64,000 nucleotides of DNA from Reyranella sp. GTDB taxonomy: Bacteria > Pseudomonadota > Alphaproteobacteria > Reyranellales > Reyranellaceae. The notes under the pieces are model-generated. The model searched no databases and was not told where the DNA came from. It saw only the letters and a list, made by a program, of their open reading frames with translations. The DNA is taken from contig NZ_JAUSBN010000005.1 of assembly GCF_030651995.1 (NCBI RefSeq), positions 213,865-277,864 of the forward strand, given 5' to 3'. The position numbers were made by a program, and so were the translations under genes. Below are positions 19,075 through 26,953 of the stretch, one piece after another. Every line of letters begins with the position of its first letter. Position 1 is the stretch's first letter.

Positions 19075-19536
19075 TTACTTCTTCGCCGCGTCGGGGTTGC
19101 GGACGACGGTGACGCCGCGGCCCTTGGCCAGCAGCTTGCCCGCCTGGTCCTTCATCTCCATCTCCTGGACGACGAACCAGAGCGCGCCGCCCTTCTTGTC
19201 GTAGATGTCGACGACCTTCTCCTGGCAGGTGACGACGTCACCGACCACGACCGGTGCGTGGTATTCGAAGTGCTGCTCGCCGTGGAGGATCAGGCCGATA
19301 TCGACGTTGAGCAGGCGCAGAAGCCCGCCCTTGTTGGGATCGTCGGCCTGCAGGGCGCGCAGGAAGGTGAGCGGCGCGGTGATGCCGCGATAGCCCGCCG
19401 CCTTGGCCGCCCCCTCGTCGGAATAGATCGGGTCTTCCTCGCCGATGGCCTTGCAGAACAGCTTGATCTTGCCGGCTTCGACGGTGGCGGTAAACGGCGT
19501 GAACTCGTGGCCGATGAGCTTCTTGTCGAGCTCCAT
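19075..19536 (-). CDS. FAS1-like / MaoC-N dehydratase subunit
   Basis: A 153-residue hot-dog protein of the MaoC_dehydrat_N (FAS1-like dehydratase) type: VEAGKIKLFCKAIGEEDPIYSDE and YRGITAPLTFLRAL. It has the fold but not the D-x4-H hydratase pair, as in the HadA/HadC subunits of mycobacterial dehydratases. It is immediately upstream of the catalytic MaoC gene (11-base gap), which supports a heterodimer. AGGAGGAGAC precedes ATG 19536. A terminator hairpin lies between this gene and the upstream thiolase. Confidence 0.9.
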   Translation of the reverse strand: MELDKKLIGHEFTPFTATVEAGKIKLFCKAIGEEDPIYSDEGAAKAAGYRGITAPLTFLRALQADDPNKGGLLRLLNVDIGLILHGEQHFEYHAPVVVGDVVTCQEKVVDIYDKKGGALWFVVQEMEMKDQAGKLLAKGRGVTVVRNPDAAKK

Positions 19537-19560
19537 GAACGTCTCCTCCTGATCGGATGC

Positions 19561-19606
19561 AAAGAAAAGCCCTCTCCCCGACTGCCTCGAGTCAGAGAGA
19601 GGGCTT
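19561..19606 (-). terminator. Rho-independent terminator after the thiolase gene
   Basis: On the minus strand GCCCTCTCTCTGACT pairs with AGTCGGGGAGAGGGC (15 positions, two mismatches) around a six-base loop, followed by TTTTCTTT. It starts about 14 bases after the thiolase stop and splits the CoA cluster into two transcriptional blocks. Confidence 0.85.
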
Positions 19607-19618
19607 CGCGATTCGCGA

Positions 19619-20818
19619 CTACTCGTAGCGGCCGACGATGGCGACGCTCGAGATGTTCTCGCGCGGCGCGCCGCCGAGATTGTGCGTCATGCCGATGCGC
19701 GGGTTGGCGAGCTGGCGGGGGCCGGCCTTGCCCTGGAGCTGCAGGTACATCTCGTAGAGCATGCGCAGGCCCGAAGCGCCGATCGGGTGGCCGAAGCACT
19801 TGAGGCCGCCGTCGATCTGGCAGGGGATCTTGCCGTCGGCGTCGTAGAAGCCGTCGAGCACGTCCTTCCAGCCCTTGCCGGTCTCGGAGATGTGCAGGTC
19901 TTCCATGGTCACCAGTTCGGTAACCGAGAAGCAGTCATGGACCTCGAACATCGACACTTCGTCGCGCGGGTTCTTGATGCCGGCTTCCTCGTAGGCCTTC
20001 TTGGAAGCGATGCGCGTCGTGTGGAAGTAGCTGCCGTCCCACGAATTGTGGCCCGACTCCGAGCCGTTCGAGACCGAGAGCTGCAGCGCCTTGACGCTGA
20101 CGATGTCCTTCTTGCCGAGCGCCTTGGCGATCTCGGGCGTCGTCACGATGGCCGCGGCCGCGCCGTCCGACACGCCGCAGCAGTCGAACAGGCCGAGCGG
20201 CGAGGCGATCATCGGCGCGTTGAGGATGGTGTCCATCTCGACGGCCTTCTGCAGATGGGCCTTCGGATTCTTGGCGCCGTTCTGGTGGCTCTTCCACGAG
20301 ACGTGGCCGATCGCCCTCTTGAGGTCCTCACCCGAGACGCCGTGCGCGGTCATGTAGGCGGTGGCGAGCTGGGCGAAGTTGCCCGGCGCCGTGCCGTTGG
20401 CGTTCCACAGGACCTGCAGCGGGCCGCCGCGGCCGCCGGGAAGGCCGCCGTAGCCGGTGTCCTTGAGCTTCTCGACGCCCAGCGCCAGCGCGAAGTCGGC
20501 GGCACCGGAAGCAACCGCGTAGCAGGCGCCGCGGAAGGCCTCGGTGCCCGACGCGCACATGTTCTCGACATGCGTCACGGGAATGTTGGGCAGGCGCAGT
20601 GTCGTCGACAGCGGGATACCGGACTTGCCGACATGGACCTCGTCGATGGCGGTCGAGAACCATGCCGCCTGGAGCTGGTTCTGATCGATACCGGCGTCCT
20701 TCAGACACTCCTTGTAGGCCTCGAGCATCAGCTCCTCGGCGCCGCTGTCCCAGCGTTCACCGAATTTCGAGCAGCCCATGCCGAGAATAGCGACCTTGTC
20801 CTTGATACCACGAGCCAT
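19619..20818 (-). CDS. SCP2-type thiolase / acetyl-CoA acetyltransferase family
   Basis: A 399-residue thiolase of the SCP-x/DUF35-associated branch. The nucleophile is Cys88 in VENMCASGTEAFR; the later motifs are MFEVHDCFSVTE, CFGHPIGASGLRM and THNLGG, the last in place of the usual C-terminal Cys motif. Such thiolases normally need a DUF35 partner, and the gene directly upstream on the same strand encodes a protein with a fused DUF35 domain. AAGGAG precedes ATG 20818. The natural substrate, and whether it cleaves or condenses, cannot be told. Confidence 0.92.
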   Translation of the reverse strand: MARGIKDKVAILGMGCSKFGERWDSGAEELMLEAYKECLKDAGIDQNQLQAAWFSTAIDEVHVGKSGIPLSTTLRLPNIPVTHVENMCASGTEAFRGACYAVASGAADFALALGVEKLKDTGYGGLPGGRGGPLQVLWNANGTAPGNFAQLATAYMTAHGVSGEDLKRAIGHVSWKSHQNGAKNPKAHLQKAVEMDTILNAPMIASPLGLFDCCGVSDGAAAAIVTTPEIAKALGKKDIVSVKALQLSVSNGSESGHNSWDGSYFHTTRIASKKAYEEAGIKNPRDEVSMFEVHDCFSVTELVTMEDLHISETGKGWKDVLDGFYDADGKIPCQIDGGLKCFGHPIGASGLRMLYEMYLQLQGKAGPRQLANPRIGMTHNLGGAPRENISSVAIVGRYE

Positions 20819-20871
20819 TGCAGGTCTCCTTGGTGGTGAGGTTGAACTCTTGAACTCTTCGAAATCTTACT

Positions 20872-20963
20872 CCTCTCCCCCGCTAGGGGGAGAGGTTGGG
20901 TGAGGGGGTTACACGAACCTTCAAAGCCCCCTCACCTAGCCTCTCCCCCTAGCGGGGGAGAGG
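20872..20963. repeat. Intergenic palindrome, family B
   Basis: Outer arms CCTCTCCCCCGCTAGGGGGAGAGG and CCTCTCCCCCTAGCGGGGGAGAGG (each itself a hairpin), inner arms GGGTGAGGGGG and CCCCCTCACCTA. It spans about 92 bases and fills the gap between the HMGCS-DUF35 and thiolase genes. No other copy of this family is seen in the window. Confidence 0.88.
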
Positions 20964-20973
20964 AACATGAAAG

Positions 20974-22416
20974 TCAGACCGGTGCGGCCTTCCAGAAGTA
21001 ACGCTTGAAGCCGCCGCGCATCTGGTCGTTGTCGCGCATGCGGAAGGTCATGCGCATCTTGGCGCCGACCTTCACCTGATCCTTGTCGCTGTCCGTGAAG
21101 TCGGCCATGAACCGCCCGCCCTCGGGGAAGGTGATCATGCCGTAATACGCCGGCGGATCCGGCGAATAGGTGAGCGAGTCGGCGGTGAACGACATCACCG
21201 AGCATTCCAGTCCGGCCATCGCGTAGGGATCCTGGCTGTCGATGGCGTGGCAGTTCGGATTGACGCAGACCTGGCTGCGCGGGAACTGCACGGTGCCGCA
21301 GACCTTGCACTTGCCGCCGACCAGCCCGTAGATCATGTCGCGCTTGCGCCACAGGACCGACAGCGCGGTCTTCTTGTCGAACTCCGCCCGCATGCCCTTG
21401 TCGATCGGCAGCATCTCGTTGAAGGCGAGGAACTTCATATAGTTCTTCTCTTCCTTCCGGCGCGCCATCCAGCCCGACAGGCCCTTGCGCGCGGGAAGCT
21501 TGTCCTTCTCGGCCGTGACCTCGAACACCAGGATGTCGACGCCCTGGCCGAAGGCGACGACCATGATCCTGTCGCCCGCCTTGGCGGCTTCCAGCGCGTC
21601 GACCAGCATGACCAGCGCATGGGCCGCACCCGTATCGCCGAGCGTCGCGCCCAGCAGGTCGCGCACCGCGCCCTCGCCGATGCCCACCATCTTGGCCATC
21701 TGCTTCGGCACCGCCGGCATCGGGCTCGGCATGATGAAGTGCGTGATGTCCGTGCCCTTCAGCTTGCAGGCGGCAAGGGCCGCCTTGATCGCCGGCGGCA
21801 CGATCTTCGAGTAGCCCTCGTCGCGGATCCAGCGCTCTTCCCAGCCATAGTCGAAGTCCGACTCGTCGCCGCGGAAGTGGTCGACGAAGTCCATCGACAC
21901 GGAGTGATGGCCAACCAGCTTGGCGATCACGTTCTCGGTGCCGCACAGCAGGGCCGCGGCGCCGTCGCCGTAGTTCAGCTCGCCGGACGAGGCCACGCGG
22001 GCCATGCGCTTGTCGGCGGCGGCGACCAGCGTCGGCGCGCCTTCCCGGGAGGCATTGAGGCCGGCGATGAGGGCCGAAGTGCCGGCCTTCAGCGAGCCGC
22101 CGATGTCGGTGGCCGACAGGTTCTGCTCGACGTTCAGCGCCGTGCCGATCACGCCGGCATTCTGGCGATCCTTGAACGGATGCGTGGTCGAGGCGAAGTA
22201 GATGTTGCGGACATCCTCGGCCTTGTGGCTGGTCAGGCAGTCGCGCGACGCCTCGACCGCCATGGTGATCGAGTCCTCGTCCCAGTTGGCCATCGACCGC
22301 TCGCCCTTCGCGAGGCCGCGCAGGCCCGGGGCAAACCACTTGTTGGCGTCGTAGACGGCCTGACGGTTGAGACGCAGGCGCGGCACATAGGCGCCAAAGG
22401 CCACGATTCCGACCAT
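20974..22416 (-). CDS. HMG-CoA synthase-like protein fused to DUF35 zinc-ribbon/OB domain
   Basis: A 480-residue fusion. Residues 1 to about 330 have the HMG-CoA synthase/thiolase fold (MVGIVAFGAYVPRLRLNR, LKAGTSALIAGL, ELNYGDGAAALL). About 345-480 is a DUF35 domain with a zinc ribbon Cys370-x2-Cys373-x10-Cys384-x4-Cys389 and an OB part. Compared from memory with archaeal HMGCS, the usual Glu, Cys and His positions seem to be Thr77, Leu109 and Pro230, so the synthase reaction may be lost and the domain may be structural. It is the first gene of the cluster; GGAGGAAG precedes ATG 22416. The thiolase downstream is the likely partner. Confidence 0.88.
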   Translation of the reverse strand: MVGIVAFGAYVPRLRLNRQAVYDANKWFAPGLRGLAKGERSMANWDEDSITMAVEASRDCLTSHKAEDVRNIYFASTTHPFKDRQNAGVIGTALNVEQNLSATDIGGSLKAGTSALIAGLNASREGAPTLVAAADKRMARVASSGELNYGDGAAALLCGTENVIAKLVGHHSVSMDFVDHFRGDESDFDYGWEERWIRDEGYSKIVPPAIKAALAACKLKGTDITHFIMPSPMPAVPKQMAKMVGIGEGAVRDLLGATLGDTGAAHALVMLVDALEAAKAGDRIMVVAFGQGVDILVFEVTAEKDKLPARKGLSGWMARRKEEKNYMKFLAFNEMLPIDKGMRAEFDKKTALSVLWRKRDMIYGLVGGKCKVCGTVQFPRSQVCVNPNCHAIDSQDPYAMAGLECSVMSFTADSLTYSPDPPAYYGMITFPEGGRFMADFTDSDKDQVKVGAKMRMTFRMRDNDQMRGGFKRYFWKAAPV

Positions 22417-22541
22417 CGTTCTTCTTCCTCCACCTGGTCCGACCGCAGTCGGTTCATGAACGAGCGTTTATTGCGTCGCTCTTAGCGCGGCGGCCCGTTT
22501 CGGGCGAGCCGCTTTTCTTCCGCGCGCCGCATTCAGCGAAA

Positions 22542-23381
22542 TTATCTTCCAGTCTGCGGAACACCACCGCCTGCCGGCATCTCACGGATCAGATTACGGT
22601 ACCCGGCGCCCTCGGGGATGTGCAGGAACTTCTTGCCGTCCTTGACCTCGACCCAGGGCAGGACCGTGACGATCTTGCGCGCACTCGCTGCGGAGATCGC
22701 ACCGGCGACCGTCTTGCCCTCGGCCAGCAGCTCGAGGTTCTTCGTCGTGGCGTGGACCAGCGTCCGCTTGCCGGCCTTCGCTTCCTCGATCGCTTCCTGA
22801 GGTCCGATCCAGACCGAGTCCGTCGACTCCGACCCATCGTGCAGGGCGATCTGGTCCTCCGGCGCCTCGGCCAGGAAGAACCAGGTGTCGAAGCGCTTCG
22901 GCACGAAGGTCGGCGTGATCCAGTGCGCATAGGGCGTCATCAGTTCGGTCGCGATCTCCAGGTCCTCGGCCTCGACCATGTCGACGATGCTCGCCTGGTC
23001 CTTGGCAAGCTTGACGCGCCAGCGCTCCTCGATCCCCTTGAGGTCGGCCGCCCCGATCAGCGCCCGCTGACCGCGCTTGCGGGCGAGAAGGACTCCGCAT
23101 TCCTCGAAGGCCTCGCGCACGCCGGCGACACGGAACTTGAGTTCGGCATCGTCGATCTTGTCGGCACCGCCGCAACGCGCCCGCAACGACGCGGCGCCAT
23201 CGGCCTCCTCCAGCTTGCCGCCGGGAAACACGAGCGCGCCCGAAAAGGAATCGATCTGATGATGGCGCACCACCATGAACACCTCCAGCGGCGATGCGGC
23301 GTCGCCCAGCTGCGACGGACGCAGCAGGAGCACGGTGGTGGCGGGTCGCGGCGCGGCGCCTTCGGTCTTCGGTTGGGTCAT
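22542..23381 (-). CDS. NUDIX hydrolase (NUDT7/19-like)
   Basis: A 279-residue NUDIX-superfamily protein. The Nudix box is split: FPGGKLEEAD, then about 25 extra residues (ARCGGADKIDDAE region), then VREAFEECGVLL. This resembles the NUDT19-type CoA diphosphatases rather than MutT. ATG 23381 is chosen because AGGAAGAG precedes it; an ATG at 23393 is also in frame, and an opening to 23483 reads into the divergent promoter. A CoA-ester hydrolase would suit the neighbouring CoA cluster, but that is inference. It is divergent from an HdeD gene about 105 bases away. Confidence 0.85.
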   Translation of the reverse strand: MTQPKTEGAAPRPATTVLLLRPSQLGDAASPLEVFMVVRHHQIDSFSGALVFPGGKLEEADGAASLRARCGGADKIDDAELKFRVAGVREAFEECGVLLARKRGQRALIGAADLKGIEERWRVKLAKDQASIVDMVEAEDLEIATELMTPYAHWITPTFVPKRFDTWFFLAEAPEDQIALHDGSESTDSVWIGPQEAIEEAKAGKRTLVHATTKNLELLAEGKTVAGAISAASARKIVTVLPWVEVKDGKKFLHIPEGAGYRNLIREMPAGGGVPQTGR

Positions 23382-23486
23382 CTCTTCCTGCATTCGTGTG
23401 ACACTTGAGTGTCCCATACAACCAGCGACAGTGCCATTGGGCGGGTGTATCCTGACATTGTCCATTCCGCTCTGAAGGAGCATGCC

Positions 23487-24071
23487 ATGACAATGTCCAC
23501 CAACAGTCCGCTTCCCCCCAATCTGGCGGAGGGCCTCAAGGTTCTCCGCGCCAAGTGGGGGTGGATCGTGGCGCTGGGCGTCGTGTTCCTGATCGCCGGC
23601 TTCATCGCGCTGGGCAGCGCCGTCGCCGCGACCGCCTCGGCCGTCATGATCGTCGGCATCATGATGATCATGGGCGGCGCCGCGGAAATCGTCGCAGCCT
23701 TCAGCGTCAAGGGCTGGGGCAAGTTCATCCTCTGGATGCTGCTCGGCGCGCTCTATGTCGGCGCCGGCATCATCGCCATCGGCAACCCCTTCGCGGCGGC
23801 CACCATCCTCACGCTGATGCTGGGCGCGGCGCTGGTGGCCGGCGGCGTGCTGCGCATCTTCCTGGCGTTCAGCATGAAGTCGGCCGGCAAGCCGTGGGGC
23901 TGGGTCGTCGTGTCCGGCCTCGTCACCCTGCTGCTGGGCGCCATGATCATCGCCCAGTGGCCGGCCTCCAGCTTCTTCGTGCTGGGCATCTTCCTCGGCA
24001 TCGACCTGATCTTCATCGGGTCGGGCTGGGTGACGATGGGGCTGGCTCTGAAGAACCGCCCGGTGGCCTAG
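23487..24071 (+). CDS. HdeD family membrane protein (DUF308)
   Basis: A 194-residue integral membrane protein with six hydrophobic segments in three pairs, starting WGWIVALGVVFLIAGFIALG and ending FFVLGIFLGIDLIFIGSGWV. This is the HdeD/DUF308 pattern. E. coli HdeD is linked to acid resistance at high cell density; the role here is unknown. ATG 23487 has GAAGGAG at the correct distance. It is a single gene, divergent from the NUDIX hydrolase and convergent with an MDR reductase across a palindrome. Confidence 0.88.
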   Translation: MTMSTNSPLPPNLAEGLKVLRAKWGWIVALGVVFLIAGFIALGSAVAATASAVMIVGIMMIMGGAAEIVAAFSVKGWGKFILWMLLGALYVGAGIIAIGNPFAAATILTLMLGAALVAGGVLRIFLAFSMKSAGKPWGWVVVSGLVTLLLGAMIIAQWPASSFFVLGIFLGIDLIFIGSGWVTMGLALKNRPVA

Positions 24072-24101
24072 AGCAGGATGACGTTAGTCCAATAAAAAGC
24101 T

Positions 24102-24149
24102 CCGTCGTCTCTCCACTCCGCGCCTGCGGCGCTCCGGTCGAGACGACGG
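24102..24149. terminator. Inverted repeat between convergent genes
   Basis: CCGTCGTCTC and GAGACGACGG form a perfect 10-base stem with a 28-base GC-rich interior that can fold further (GCGCCTGCGGCGC). It lies 30 bases past the HdeD stop and before the convergent MDR stop. It may act as a bidirectional terminator, although there is no clear T-tract. Confidence 0.55.
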
Positions 24150-24166
24150 AATCTCTTGGGTCGATA

Positions 24167-25189
24167 CTACTTCCGGGTCGGATCCTCGGCGACCTGCACC
24201 AGCAGCTTGCCGAAGTTCCGGCCCTTCAGGAGGCCGATGAAGGCCTCGGGCGCGTTCTCGATGCCCTTCACGACATCCTCGCGGTACTTGATCTTGCCGG
24301 CCTTCACCGCGGCCGGCACTTCCTTCCAGAAATCGGCCATCTGGCCGAAGTGATCGGAGACGATGAAGCCGGTCACCGTGGCACGCTTGATCAGCAGCAG
24401 GCGCCAGTCGGGGCCGGGGTTCATCTGCATCTCGTTGTACTGCGAGATCAGGCCACAGAGCGGCACCCGCGCGAAGTCGTTGAGCTGCGGCACGACGGCC
24501 GCCTGCACCGCCCCGCCGACATTCTCGAAATAGATATCGATGCCCTTGGGCGCCGCGGCCCGCAGCTCCTTGAACAGATTGCCGCCGGCCGCGCGATAGT
24601 CGACGCAGGCATCGAAGCCCAGCTCGTTCACGACATAGTCGCACTTCTCCTTGCCACCGGCGATCCCGACCGCGCGGCAGCCCTTGAGCTTGGCGAGCTG
24701 TCCGACCACCGAGCCGACGGCGCCGGACGCCGCCGACACGACGACGGTCTCGCCCGCCTTGGGCTTGCCGATCTCCATCAGCCCCCACCAGGCTGTCATG
24801 CCGGGCATGCCCAGCACCGACAGCGCGGTCGAGAGCGGCGCGGCGTCGGGATCGAGCTTCATCGACATGTCGCCGGTCGAGACGGCGTAGCTCTGCCAGC
24901 CGGCATACTCGACGACATAGTCGCCTTCCTTGAAGCGCGGGTTCTTCGACTTCACCACCTGGCCCACCGTGCCGCCGACCATCGCGTCGCCGAGATTGAC
25001 GTTCGACGCGTAGCCCTTGGCCTCCGCCATGCGGCCGCGCATGTAGGGATCGAGCGACAGCCAGATCGTGCGCGACAGATACTCGCCGTCCTTCGGCTCG
25101 GGGATCGCCTGGTCGACAATGTCGAAATTGTCGGGCGTCGGTTCGCCCTGCGGACGCGACTTCAGCAGCACGCGACGATTGGTGGCCAT
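24167..25189 (-). CDS. NADP-dependent MDR oxidoreductase (CurA / prostaglandin reductase-like)
   Basis: A 340-residue zinc-free medium-chain reductase. Its N-terminus reads MATNRRVLLKSRPQGEPTPD, the substrate lid includes LSLDPYMRGRM, and the cofactor motif is VVSAASGAVGSVVGQLAKLKG. These mark the NADPH-dependent alkenal/2-enone reductase branch that includes E. coli CurA and mammalian prostaglandin reductases. The natural substrate is unknown, with detoxification of enones the usual suggestion. ATG 25189 has GGAGG 6 bases upstream. It is divergent from the ankyrin protein by 31 bases. Confidence 0.92.
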   Translation of the reverse strand: MATNRRVLLKSRPQGEPTPDNFDIVDQAIPEPKDGEYLSRTIWLSLDPYMRGRMAEAKGYASNVNLGDAMVGGTVGQVVKSKNPRFKEGDYVVEYAGWQSYAVSTGDMSMKLDPDAAPLSTALSVLGMPGMTAWWGLMEIGKPKAGETVVVSAASGAVGSVVGQLAKLKGCRAVGIAGGKEKCDYVVNELGFDACVDYRAAGGNLFKELRAAAPKGIDIYFENVGGAVQAAVVPQLNDFARVPLCGLISQYNEMQMNPGPDWRLLLIKRATVTGFIVSDHFGQMADFWKEVPAAVKAGKIKYREDVVKGIENAPEAFIGLLKGRNFGKLLVQVAEDPTRK

Positions 25190-25220
25190 GGAATCCTCCG
25201 TTGATTTGCGGCACGGTATC

Positions 25221-25805
25221 ATGCCGATGAAAGCCCGCGAAACGCCGCGCCTCGTCCTTGCCCTGCTCCTTCTGCTATGGAGTGGTGCCGTGACAGCCCG
25301 GACCCTCACCGAAGACGAACGTGCCCTGATCGAGGCGACGCAGCGCAACGACATCGGGACCGCGCGCCGCCTGATCGCCGCCGGCACCAGCGTCAATGCC
25401 CAGGACGAGAAGCGCGACAGCGCCTTCCTTCTGGCCGGCGCCGAGGGGCGCCTCGAAATCCTGAAGCTCACCCTGCAGGCCGGCGCCGATCTCACGAGCA
25501 CCAACCGCTATGGCGGGACGGCGCTGATCCCGGCCTGCCATCACGGCCATGTCGAGACGGTGCGCGAACTGCTCAAGACTGCGATCGACGTGAACCATGT
25601 GAACCGGCTCGGCTGGACCGCCCTGCTCGAGGTGGCGATCCTGGGCGATGGCGGACCTGCTTATATGGAAATCACGCGCCTGCTGCTCGCGCACGGCGCC
25701 GACATCAATCTTCCCGACAACCAGGGCGTCACGCCGCTCGGTCACGCACGACAGCGCGGCCAGCGCGAGATCGCCTCGATCCTGGAGGCCGCCGGCGCGC
25801 GCTGA
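25221..25805 (+). CDS. Secreted ankyrin-repeat protein
   Basis: A 194-residue protein with an N-terminal signal sequence (PRLVLALLLLLWSGAVTA) followed by about four to five ankyrin repeats. Examples are GTARRLIAAGTSVNAQDE, LEILKLTLQAGADLTSTN and EITRLLLAHGADINLPDN. Ankyrin repeats mediate protein contacts, and periplasmic bacterial examples are associated with catalase or hydrolases. ATG 25221 is chosen because it puts the signal at the start; ATG 25227 is also possible. The TGA abuts the next gene's ATG, so it is probably co-expressed with the hydrolase. Confidence 0.85.
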   Translation: MPMKARETPRLVLALLLLLWSGAVTARTLTEDERALIEATQRNDIGTARRLIAAGTSVNAQDEKRDSAFLLAGAEGRLEILKLTLQAGADLTSTNRYGGTALIPACHHGHVETVRELLKTAIDVNHVNRLGWTALLEVAILGDGGPAYMEITRLLLAHGADINLPDNQGVTPLGHARQRGQREIASILEAAGAR

Positions 25806-26528
25806 ATGAGTGAGTCCCGTACCTACGTTTGTCTTCCCGGCGCCTGGATGGGCGCCTGGTCCTGGAAGTTCGTGCTCGAACGGCTGACGGCGGCGGGCCA
25901 CGACGCCCGCGCCCTGCCCTTTCGCGGCATCGGCGAGCGTGCGGCGGAACTGTCGCCCGAACTCGACAACGACGTTTTTCTCGCCGAGACGATCGCCACC
26001 CTGGAGCAGGAAGACCTGCGCGACATCGTGCTGGTCGGCCACAGTTTCGGCAGCCTGATCGCCACCCTCGTTACCGATCGCATCCCCGACCGGATCGGCC
26101 ATCTCGTCATCATCGATGGCGGCATCGCAACCGACGGCCAGTCGATCTTCGGCCGCATCCCGCCGGAGATCGTGGCCAAGCGGAAGAAATTGATAAAGGT
26201 CGTGAACGACACGGAGGTGCTGCCCTTCGCGCCGGTCGGCAGCCTGATCATCGACGATCCGGAGCTGGCCGCGTGGACGCACCGCCATCTCACGCCACAC
26301 CCCGTCGCCTGCTACACCAAGCCGATCACGCTGCATCATCCGGCCGGCAACGGCCGCCCGATGACCTACATCGCCTGCACCAAGCCGCGCTATCCGGTGT
26401 CGGCCGGCATGCACGAGAAGGTCCAGGCAATGCCGCATGTCCGCTACCGCTCGATCGAAGCGGGTCACAACTGCATCATTTCGGCCCCCGATCTGGTAGC
26501 CGCGGAGTTGCTGGCGGTTCCGCGTTAA
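25806..26528 (+). CDS. Alpha/beta hydrolase
   Basis: A 240-residue alpha/beta hydrolase with the oxyanion segment LPGAWMGAWSWKFV, the nucleophile elbow VGHSFGSLIA (Ser near 79) and a late His in EAGHNCIISAPDL. This layout resembles plant-type methylesterases and salicylate-binding protein-like esterases, and the substrate is unknown. It starts directly after the ankyrin gene's stop (TGAATG), so expression is coupled. Two long palindromes follow it. Confidence 0.9.
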   Translation: MSESRTYVCLPGAWMGAWSWKFVLERLTAAGHDARALPFRGIGERAAELSPELDNDVFLAETIATLEQEDLRDIVLVGHSFGSLIATLVTDRIPDRIGHLVIIDGGIATDGQSIFGRIPPEIVAKRKKLIKVVNDTEVLPFAPVGSLIIDDPELAAWTHRHLTPHPVACYTKPITLHHPAGNGRPMTYIACTKPRYPVSAGMHEKVQAMPHVRYRSIEAGHNCIISAPDLVAAELLAVPR

Positions 26529-26540
26529 TCATCAAACCCG

Positions 26541-26662
26541 TCGTCCCGAGCGAAGCCGCCCCTGGGCGGCGCAGTCGAGGGACCTCTTTTCCGGCGCACG
26601 ATGTGTCGAAACGAAAAGAGGTCCCTCGACTTCGCTGCGCGCCGCTCCAGGGCGGGGGTTAC
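26541..26662. repeat. Intergenic palindrome, family C copy 1
   Basis: The core arms GTCGAGGGACCTCTTTT (26574-26590) and AAAAGAGGTCCCTCGAC (26614-26630) are perfect 17-base complements around a GCACGATGTG loop. They are flanked by looser arms GCCGCCCCTGGGCGGC and GCGCCGCTCCAGGGCGG. The same core with GAAGGACC instead of GAGGGACC occurs at 37037-37161. Confidence 0.9.
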
Positions 26663-26725
26663 CCCGCCCGCGACGGCGCAGGGCTGTCCGGGGAAAATGA
26701 CGCGCGACTTCGAATAGGGGAAAAT

Positions 26726-26795
26726 TGTCATCCCGAGCGCAGCGAGGGACCTTTAGAGCCACCGACAAAGGTCCCTCGCTGCGCTCGGGATGACA
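26726..26795. repeat. Intergenic palindrome, family D copy 1
   Basis: A perfect inverted repeat with 29-base arms (26726-26754 and 26767-26795) and a 12-base spacer. The left arm begins TGTCATCCCGAGCGCAGCGA and ends GGGACCTTT. A diverged copy with one arm mismatch and a longer spacer is at 44082-44180. Confidence 0.92.
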
Positions 26796-26953
26796 AAGTG
26801 CGTACAAATAGGGCCGGCTGGACCAGACTCGGGGTCCTGAGTCGGACACTCCCTGGATTGTAACGTGTCGTTGCTGCTGCTGGCGATTTGCCGGACCTCT
26901 TCAATCTTTCCCCGGACACTCCTGCATCTGAATGGGGAAGCGGATGATCCGCC

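Larger units (their letters stand above)
26529..26953. other. Gene-free gap of 425 bases
   Basis: It holds two palindromic elements (26541-26662 and 26726-26795), described separately. In 26796-26953 I see no gene, tRNA or clear promoter. The small open frames there simply read through the repeats. Confidence 0.6.

Noticed and set aside
26580..26930. Short open frames of 60-105 residues in the 26.5-26.9 kb gap on both strands
   Set aside because: They read through the palindromes and encode repeat-derived peptides (CHPERSEG, APEKRSLDCA) seen wherever such repeats are translated.
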